From Porphyromonadaceae bacterium UBA7572 (GTDB lineage Bacteria > Bacteroidota > Bacteroidia > Bacteroidales > Muribaculaceae): a DNA stretch of 12,135 bases. The translations under genes and the position numbers were made by a program. Shown here piece by piece: positions 7,747 through 12,135 of this stretch (position 1 is its first letter; each line of letters starts with the position of its first letter). The DNA lies in assembly GCA_002476625.1 (NCBI GenBank), contig DLLC01000071.1:291-12425 (forward strand), read 5' to 3'. Under the pieces are notes generated by a model. That model ran no database searches, was not told the origin of the DNA, and worked only from the letters and a program-made list of their open reading frames with translations.

Positions 7747-8829
7747 TTATTTGATGCCGTATTTGGCGAGAATCTCCACCACTTGCGGTGCGATGGATTT
7801 AGCCCATAGCGTGTAGCCGTAGTTGGAGGGGTGAATGCCATCTACTGTGGCCTCGTGGTCGGGGCTTGTGGCGTTGGGGTGAATGAAGTACACATCTTTG
7901 TATTTCTTTACGGCCTCATTCATCAGCTTCTCAGCCACAGCTTTCTTCTCGGCCTCGGCCTGGGCACGGGCAGTGTTGAATGTGCAGTACTCGCGGTCGA
8001 TAGTCTGCTGGAAGATGAGCGGTTTGCCGGGGTGTGCCTTTTGCATGCGCTCGATGAACGGGAACAGACGCTGCTCGATTTCCTTTGGGGTGGGGTTGGA
8101 GAAGCTGTCGAAGATGAATGCGTCGGCGTCAACGTCAGCAAGCGCCTCCGCAAAGTAGGGCTGGAGTTTGCAGTGTCCGCTGCAGCCCAGGCCGAGCAGT
8201 TGCAATCCTGTGATACGGCAGAACTGGGCAGGGTAGGTGAGCCCTGGGCGGCTGGTGCTGGTTCCGTGGGTGTAGCTCGACCCGAAGATGGCTATACGGT
8301 GGCGGAACGGGATGGGTGATGGCGCAATGGTGGCGTCGGCGTCCACTCCAATCTCTAATTTGTTCACCTCGGCGAACAGTGGCAGATAGAGCAGACACTC
8401 ATGCTCAGTGCCGTCCATGTTGGTGACGAGGTTGATCGCGCGGTTAAGGGTCTCCTGCGATCGTGCGCCAGAGCCAGCCCAGCGCCACTCTCCGTCCTTT
8501 TTGATGTAGAGGTCAAAGCCGTGGGCAGCGATGCCGGTGCTGTTTTGGGGCCATTCCACGTCGCCAAACTCACACTTTACCGCTATGGTGCGGCTTGAGG
8601 TGGAGAAGGCAATCGACATACCAGCCGACTCGCGCACTTGCAGAATCTCCTTTTTGTCGAATCCTTTGTATTTTACCGTGTCGATGCGGTGATAGGGGTT
8701 GGGGGTGCCTGGCATCAGTTTGCCAACGAGGGTGAACTGCTGAGCATCGTAAAATTTCAGCTTTGGCGCGGCCAGAGCTATTGAAGCGGTGATGATGACC
8801 ACCAATAAGAGGCAATAAATTCGTTTCAT
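7747..8829 (-). CDS. Secreted SGNH/GDSL-family hydrolase with N-terminal GxDLY domain
   Basis: This is a predicted exported esterase of 360 residues. Residues 1-20 form a signal peptide (MKRIYC, hydrophobic core, ALA/APK); there is no lipobox, so it is probably periplasmic or secreted. The N-terminal beta-sandwich carries GFDLY (104-108), the hallmark of the GxDLY domain found before SGNH hydrolases in Bacteroidota. The hydrolase domain (about 177-355) has GSSYTHG (183-189), with S185 as likely nucleophile, CSGH (216-219) as block II with its oxyanion-hole Gly, and DGIHPSN (330-336), giving the catalytic pair D330/H333. Block III is atypical: SFSNPT (242-247) rather than GxND, with N245 the best candidate for the conserved Asn. 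Such enzymes usually remove acetyl or other acyl groups from carbohydrates, but the substrate cannot be read here. It stands alone between two terminators, with its own -7 element. Confidence 0.92.
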   Translation of the reverse strand: MKRIYCLLLVVIITASIALAAPKLKFYDAQQFTLVGKLMPGTPNPYHRIDTVKYKGFDKKEILQVRESAGMSIAFSTSSRTIAVKCEFGDVEWPQNSTGIAAHGFDLYIKKDGEWRWAGSGARSQETLNRAINLVTNMDGTEHECLLYLPLFAEVNKLEIGVDADATIAPSPIPFRHRIAIFGSSYTHGTSTSRPGLTYPAQFCRITGLQLLGLGCSGHCKLQPYFAEALADVDADAFIFDSFSNPTPKEIEQRLFPFIERMQKAHPGKPLIFQQTIDREYCTFNTARAQAEAEKKAVAEKLMNEAVKKYKDVYFIHPNATSPDHEATVDGIHPSNYGYTLWAKSIAPQVVEILAKYGIK

Positions 8830-8868
8830 AGGGCTAAGTATTCACTTTTTAGAAGTTGTTAAGTACCA

Positions 8869-8876
8869 CAAAATTA
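8869..8876 (-). promoter_or_regulatory. Probable -7 promoter element of the SGNH hydrolase gene
   Basis: Read on the minus strand, 8876-8869 is TAATTTTG, an exact match to the Bacteroidota -7 consensus TAnnTTTG, 40 bp upstream of the start codon. No clear TTTG -33 box is found 19-21 bp further upstream; that region is occupied by an inverted repeat (8880-8904). The missing -33 keeps confidence moderate. Confidence 0.45.
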
Positions 8877-8879
8877 CAA

Positions 8880-8904
8880 AAAAAACTGGTATGTGCAGTT
8901 TTTT
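8880..8904. repeat. Inverted repeat upstream of the SGNH hydrolase -7 element
   Basis: The arms AAAAAACTG (8880-8888) and CAGTTTTTT (8896-8904) are perfect 9-bp complements around a 7-nt spacer. The repeat starts 3 bp upstream of the putative -7 box and covers the place where a -33 box would be. On the minus strand it is followed by further T, so it could also act as a weak secondary terminator behind the one at 8955-8994. Only three pairs per arm are G-C, so an operator or A/T-rich upstream element is as likely as a hairpin. Confidence 0.45.
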
Positions 8905-8954
8905 GTGATGTGGGTATTTGCTGCTGTTGACTTTTTGTGGGGTGAGTATATGCT

Positions 8955-8994
8955 AAAAATGGAAGCCTCGCTCTCAGAAAGCGAGACTTCCATT
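8955..8994 (-). terminator. Intrinsic terminator of the CoA-transferase gene
   Basis: An 8-bp outer stem (8958-8965 with 8987-8994) and a 6-bp inner stem (8967-8972 with 8980-8985) are separated by one C-A mismatch and close a 7-nt loop. On the minus strand the hairpin ends in a run of five T (8959-8955). It lies 37 bp downstream of the CoA-transferase stop. Confidence 0.87.
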
Positions 8995-9030
8995 ATGGTG
9001 ACAATATATCAATATAATATTAGCTACTGA

Positions 9031-10530
9031 TTACTTGCCAAAGTTGGCCTTACGCATATCGCCTTCCTCCGAGAGTGCGCGGTGGAACTCAAGCGCATAC
9101 TTGTGGCTTTGGTAAATGTGGCCAATGGCCTCTTCCTTTGCCTTCGCGAGATATTCGCGGAGCAGTGGACGGTAAGATGGGTGGGCGGCCTTTTCAATGA
9201 TTTCCTCGGCGGCCTGCAGCGGATCCTTGAAGCGGAGGTCGGCCACACCTTGGTCGGTGACGATGATGTCAACGGAGTGGATAGTGTGGTCCACGTGTGT
9301 GGTCATAGGCACGATGGTGCTGATGGCGCCGTCTTTCTTGATGGATGGGCACATGAAGATGCTGGTGTAGGCGTTGCGTGTGAAGTCGCCGCTGCCGCCA
9401 ATGCCGTTCATCAGGCGTGTGCCGTTGATGTGTGAGGAGTTCACATTGCCGAAGATGTCGCACTCAATTGCTGTGTTCATCGAAATCACACCTATACGGC
9501 GAATCACCTCTGGGTTGTTGCTGATTTCTGACGGACGCAGGAGTATCTTGTCGTGCAGAGTGTCGATGTTGGCAAACAGGTCTTGCATGGCCTCTCCAGA
9601 AAGGGTGAGAGAGCATGTGCTTGCGAATTTGCATCGTCCGCTCTTGAGGAGCTTCAGCACGCTGTCCTGCATCACTTCGGTGTACATTTCAAATGGTGGA
9701 ATGTCGGTGCTTTCCTCCAGGGCGTTGAGCACGGCGTTGGCGATGTTGCCTACACCAGATTGGATAGGCAAGAAAGTTTTCGGCATTTTTCCAGACTTGA
9801 TCTCGTTTACCAGGAAGTCGCACACGTTCTTGCCGATGAGCGCTGTCTGCTCGTCCACAGGGGTGAATTTGCTGGGCATACCCAGTGGCATGCTTGTTTT
9901 CACTACGCCGAGCACTTTTTTGGGATCAACGTGAGCCACGGGCGAGCCAGAGCGGTCGTGTGCAGAGTAGATAGGAATCTCGCGTCGGTATGGAGGATCG
10001 AGGGGCACGATGATGTCGTGCAGTCCCTTTATGCTCTCGGGTATTTGGTCGTTGAGCTCGATGAGCACCTTGTCGGCGAGCTGAAGCCATGTGGGAGAGT
10101 TGCCCACAGCGGTGCCGAGCACGATGTCGCCATCATCGGTGATGCTTTGAGCCTCGATGAGGGCCACGTCCATCTTGCCATAGTAGCCATAGCGGAATTC
10201 TTGTGCCAGCTCGCTTAGGTGGCGGTCGTTGTAGTGCACTTCACCGGCGTTGATGCGGTTGCGCACTTCGGGAAGCGACTGGTAAGGGGTGCGGTAGTTG
10301 AGCGCATGGGCTCGTGAAAGTTCGCCGTCGGTGTAGTCGTTCGACGATGCGCCGCTGAAAATGTTTACTTTAAATTCGCGTCCAGCCTCGTGTTCGCGGA
10401 TAGCTTTTTTGGCAATGGCAGGAGGAATCACCTTCACGTTGCCAGGGATTGTAAAGCCAGAAATACCGATGTTCATTCCGTTCTGAATGTAGTCGGCAGC
10501 CTCTTCTGGTGTGAGAATTGGATAAATCAT
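9031..10530 (-). CDS. Acetyl-CoA hydrolase/transferase family protein, probable succinate/acetate CoA-transferase
   Basis: This 499-residue cytoplasmic enzyme belongs to the class I CoA-transferases of the acetyl-CoA hydrolase/succinate CoA-transferase group. It probably moves CoA between succinate and acetate or propionate during fermentation. Visible motifs are SGFTIPG near the N-terminus (24-30), QSGVGNIANAV (257-267), the catalytic block MYTEVMQD (282-289) with E285 as the glutamate expected to form the acyl-CoA intermediate, and NGIGGSGDF (375-383) in the C-terminal domain. Length and motif order are those of complete family members. ATG 10530 follows an A/T-rich leader about 50 nt downstream of a near-perfect promoter. 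The gene ends in its own terminator, so it appears monocistronic. The adjacent fumarate reductase/succinate dehydrogenase subunit fits a succinate-propionate-acetate pathway. Which acid is the preferred acceptor cannot be told from motifs. Confidence 0.93.
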   Translation of the reverse strand: MIYPILTPEEAADYIQNGMNIGISGFTIPGNVKVIPPAIAKKAIREHEAGREFKVNIFSGASSNDYTDGELSRAHALNYRTPYQSLPEVRNRINAGEVHYNDRHLSELAQEFRYGYYGKMDVALIEAQSITDDGDIVLGTAVGNSPTWLQLADKVLIELNDQIPESIKGLHDIIVPLDPPYRREIPIYSAHDRSGSPVAHVDPKKVLGVVKTSMPLGMPSKFTPVDEQTALIGKNVCDFLVNEIKSGKMPKTFLPIQSGVGNIANAVLNALEESTDIPPFEMYTEVMQDSVLKLLKSGRCKFASTCSLTLSGEAMQDLFANIDTLHDKILLRPSEISNNPEVIRRIGVISMNTAIECDIFGNVNSSHINGTRLMNGIGGSGDFTRNAYTSIFMCPSIKKDGAISTIVPMTTHVDHTIHSVDIIVTDQGVADLRFKDPLQAAEEIIEKAAHPSYRPLLREYLAKAKEEAIGHIYQSHKYALEFHRALSEEGDMRKANFGK

Positions 10531-10584
10531 TTGTGTTTTGATTTCGTTATTATTCTTATTTTATCAACTTCGTTTTTTAACCTT

Positions 10585-10615
10585 CAAAATTACTCATTTT
10601 GCCACAATTGGCAAA
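10585..10615 (-). promoter_or_regulatory. Bacteroidota-type promoter of the CoA-transferase gene
   Basis: On the minus strand a TTTG -33 box (10615-10612) is followed after exactly 19 bp by TAATTTTG (10592-10585), matching the -7 consensus TAnnTTTG. Both elements and the spacing agree with the Bacteroides primary sigma-factor promoter. The predicted start of transcription is about 50 nt upstream of the ATG at 10530. A palindrome (10596-10617) covers the -33 box and spacer. Confidence 0.8.
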
Positions 10616-10617
10616 AT
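10596..10617. repeat. Palindrome over the CoA-transferase promoter, candidate operator
   Basis: ATTTTGCCA (10596-10604) and TGGCAAAAT (10609-10617) are perfect 9-bp inverted arms around a 4-bp spacer (CAAT). The repeat fills the spacer of the promoter and contains the -33 TTTG box, where a bound regulator would compete with RNA polymerase. There is no T-tract beyond either arm, so it does not look like a terminator. The regulator is unknown; the half-site does not match FNR/CRP or Rex consensus sequences as I know them. Confidence 0.6.
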
Positions 10618-10691
10618 TATGCGAAAGGCATTTTGGCATAGCTCCTTTTTTGCCCACTCTTTAGCCCTAATTGCCCATATAGTCTTTAGTT

Positions 10692-10737
10692 AAAAGAAAA
10701 GCTGCTTGAATTTCTTGTTTTGAATAATTCAAGCAGC
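10692..10737 (-). terminator. Intrinsic terminator of the GYF_2-DUF805 gene
   Basis: A perfect 12-bp stem (10701-10712 with 10726-10737) closes a 13-nt loop. On the minus strand it is followed by TTTTCTTTT (10700-10692). It lies 20 bp beyond the stop of the DUF805 gene. Confidence 0.93.
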
Positions 10738-10756
10738 CTCTATGTGTAGTGTATAA

Positions 10757-11353
10757 TTAATTGCCTTTTGGGTTGGGTCCATATTCATTCATTCCGGGGT
10801 CGGAGTCTTGTATGGTCCAGATAAGGATTATGATGAACCCGAAGGGCACGAGGTTGATCAGTTGCCACCAGCCGCTGTGGTTAGTGTCGTGGAGGCGGCG
10901 CGCTGTCACTGCCAGTGCAGGGATGAGCAGCACGATGCTGCCAATGCCGCATGTGATGCTTGAGATAATGCAATTGAACAGTGTGAACCACCAGTATTCT
11001 GAGCGGCGTGCGCGGCCTTCAAATGTGCCGAATTTTTTGAAGCATGTGGAGATGGCTTCTCCGAAATCCATCTGCTTGTTTGCTGTGGCTCCGTATTGTG
11101 GCCCGTATTGTGGCTGTTGGTAGTATTGCTGCTGATTCCATTGCGGTTGCGGTTGCGTTTGCTGGAATGGCGGCATTGGCTGCTGTTGCGGTTGTAGCAG
11201 TGCTGCCACTTCAGGCACCTGCATGGCAGGCATCCAGTTGGGCATGGTTTCATTCCATACGTATGATTGTGGTGTGAGGCCTGCCGCGAGAAGTTCGTTC
11301 AGTTCATGAGGGCCACTTTGCTGACCGCTACTGTTGTGTAGGAAATACTTCAT
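10757..11353 (-). CDS. GYF_2 domain / DUF805 membrane protein
   Basis: This 198-residue protein has three visible parts. Residues 1-52 form a GYF_2-type domain (YFLHNSSGQQSGPHELNEL, then YVWNETMPNWMPA), a small fold thought to mediate protein binding. Residues 53-92 are a low-complexity linker of Gln, Pro and Tyr. Residues 97-198 are a DUF805 domain with FEGRARRSEYWWF (111-123), a long hydrophobic region at about 121-149 that probably forms one or two membrane helices, the conserved ARRLHDTNHSGWW (151-163), a further helix (165-181) and a YGPNP ending. The GYF_2 domain and linker would be cytoplasmic if the N-terminus stays inside, as the lack of a signal peptide suggests. Molecular function is unknown. 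It has its own -7 element and terminator and seems monocistronic. Confidence 0.9.
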   Translation of the reverse strand: MKYFLHNSSGQQSGPHELNELLAAGLTPQSYVWNETMPNWMPAMQVPEVAALLQPQQQPMPPFQQTQPQPQWNQQQYYQQPQYGPQYGATANKQMDFGEAISTCFKKFGTFEGRARRSEYWWFTLFNCIISSITCGIGSIVLLIPALAVTARRLHDTNHSGWWQLINLVPFGFIIILIWTIQDSDPGMNEYGPNPKGN

Positions 11354-11392
11354 AATTTAGCTATTTTGACAGTTAATGATATTTTTCTTCTG

Positions 11393-11400
11393 CAAAAATA
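11393..11400 (-). promoter_or_regulatory. Probable -7 promoter element of the GYF_2-DUF805 gene
   Basis: Minus-strand 11400-11393 reads TATTTTTG, an exact TAnnTTTG match, 39 bp upstream of the start codon. I find no good TTTG element 19-21 bp upstream of it, so the call rests on the -7 box and its position in A/T-rich DNA. Confidence 0.5.
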
Positions 11401-11520
11401 ATCATTTTATGGAGTTTATAACAGCGTTTTGCCCGTTATTTCTTTACATATCAGTAAAAAAAGGCAATGTGCCATTTCTTCTACTGTCTTTTTCCCTATG
11501 CCATAGTAATGACGTGCGGA

Positions 11521-11561
11521 AAAATAAATCGGCTGGAGCCTTTTGCCATGCTCCAGCCGAT
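11521..11561 (-). terminator. Intrinsic terminator of the sdhB/frdB transcript
   Basis: A GC-rich 12-bp stem (11528-11539 with 11550-11561) closes a 10-nt loop. On the minus strand it is followed by a T-rich tract (TTTATTTTT, from 11528 down to 11520). It is 74 bp beyond the stop of the iron-sulfur subunit gene. The rest of the 282-bp gap at 11354-11635 shows no convincing gene; a 63-codon plus-strand frame at 11376-11567 runs into this hairpin and has no family features. Confidence 0.9.
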
Positions 11562-11635
11562 AGCTGATTATTTTAGAATGTGACTACACGGTGAGTAATG
11601 TGCTCCCGTTCTCGTCTCATTTTAGCCGAATTATG

Positions 11636-12135
11636 TTAGTCGCTCACCTTTGCGCAAAGGAACTCGCGGTTGAGGCGGCTGATGTTGCTGAGCTTGATGT
11701 TCTTAGGGCATTCAGCAGCACAAGCACCAGTGTTGGTGCAGTTACCAAATCCCAGTTCGTCCATCTTAGCTACCATAGCTTTCACGCGGCGTTTAGCCTC
11801 GGTCTTGCCTTGTGGGAGCAGTGCAAACTGGCTCACCTTGGCTGAAACGAAGAGCATGGCAGAGCCGTTTTTGCAGGCAGCCACACAGGCGCCACAACCC
11901 ACGCAGGTGGCAGAGTCCATAGCCTCGTCGGCCACTTCCTTTGGAATGGGGATTGCGTTGGCGTCCTGGGCACCGCCGCAGTTGAAGCTCACATAGCCGC
12001 CGGCTTGCTGGATCTTGTCGAATGCGTTGCGGTCCACCATGAGGTCCTTGATTACAGGGAATGCAGCTGAGCGCCAAGGCTCCACGGTGATGGTTTCGCC
12101 ATCTTGGAAGCGGCGCATGTAGAGCTGGCAAGTGG
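11636..12135 (-). CDS. sdhB: Succinate dehydrogenase/fumarate reductase iron-sulfur subunit, C-terminal part (5' end outside window)
   Basis: This is the iron-sulfur subunit (SdhB/FrdB) of membrane complex II. It passes electrons between the flavoprotein subunit and the quinone-binding membrane subunit; in anaerobic Bacteroidales it mainly works as fumarate reductase. The frame runs off the right edge: TCQLY continues upstream of the Met at 12118, so that Met is internal. The visible 166 or so residues include VEPWRSAAFPVIKDLMVDR, the ferredoxin-like cluster motif CVGCGACVAAC (72-82 counted from the internal Met) and a second Cys group, CTNTGACAAECP, together supplying ligands for the [4Fe-4S] and [3Fe-4S] centres. 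The N-terminal [2Fe-2S] domain lies outside. The other subunits are expected upstream on the minus strand, since this gene ends at a terminator. Whether sdhB or frdB is the better name depends on physiology. Confidence 0.95.
   Translation of the reverse strand, partial: TCQLYMRRFQDGETITVEPWRSAAFPVIKDLMVDRNAFDKIQQAGGYVSFNCGGAQDANAIPIPKEVADEAMDSATCVGCGACVAACKNGSAMLFVSAKVSQFALLPQGKTEAKRRVKAMVAKMDELGFGNCTNTGACAAECPKNIKLSNISRLNREFLCAKVSD

Noticed and set aside
9553..10218. A 221-codon plus-strand frame opposite the CoA-transferase gene
   Set aside because: It is antisense to the conserved catalytic block containing E285, with no motif or leader of its own.
11376..11567. A 63-codon plus-strand frame in the gap between the DUF805 and sdhB genes
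   Set aside because: It starts inside the DUF805 promoter region, ends inside the sdhB terminator hairpin, and gives a Phe/Ser/Cys-rich peptide with no recognisable feature.
1..12135. Mobile element, phage, CRISPR or defence island
   Set aside because: No transposase, integrase, terminal repeats, spaced direct repeats or defence-type domains were seen. All genes have housekeeping or ordinary Bacteroidales family features and similar composition.

Overview
The window looks like chromosomal DNA from a member of the Bacteroidota, order Bacteroidales. The evidence is the set of protein families: a Bacteroidales-type NagB/PIG-L fusion, a GxDLY-type SGNH hydrolase, a succinate/acetate CoA-transferase and a GYF_2-DUF805 protein. 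Upstream of several genes there are also Bacteroidota-type promoter elements (-7 TAnnTTTG, -33 TTTG), and starts are preceded by A/T-rich DNA rather than Shine-Dalgarno boxes. The coding DNA is fairly GC-rich, which would fit a Muribaculaceae- or Prevotellaceae-like genome, but that finer placement is an inference.

Layout. Positions 1-3009 hold a tight plus-strand run: the 3' end of gltX (glutamyl-tRNA synthetase), an unrecognised exported beta-rich protein that is probably in the outer membrane, and waaA (Kdo transferase for lipid A). Gaps are 16 and 6 bp. After a promoter-bearing gap, positions 3117-5138 encode a two-domain NagB-like/PIG-L-like protein, followed at 5246-7627 by rnr (RNase R). 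A strong hairpin terminator at 7646-7693 separates rnr from the convergent minus-strand half. That half holds, in window order: a secreted SGNH esterase (7747-8829), an acetyl-CoA hydrolase/transferase family CoA-transferase (9031-10530), a GYF_2-DUF805 membrane protein (10757-11353) and the 3' part of the succinate dehydrogenase/fumarate reductase iron-sulfur subunit (11636 to the window edge). The last three minus-strand genes each end in their own hairpin plus T-tract, and three of the four have a recognisable -7 element, so they look like separate transcription units.

Functional themes. The plus-strand half is housekeeping: translation, lipopolysaccharide core synthesis, RNA decay. In the minus-strand half the CoA-transferase and the fumarate reductase/succinate dehydrogenase subunit both belong to the succinate/acetate/propionate fermentation typical of gut Bacteroidales, although they are separately transcribed.

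I see no mobile element, CRISPR array, tRNA, rRNA or phage gene, and no intergenic stretch longer than 300 bp. The longest (11354-11635, 282 bp) holds only a promoter element and a terminator. The most interesting item is the NagB/PIG-L fusion: the expected catalytic residues appear to be replaced in both halves, suggesting a pseudoenzyme or a changed function. Second is a 9-bp-arm palindrome lying on the -33 box of the CoA-transferase promoter.
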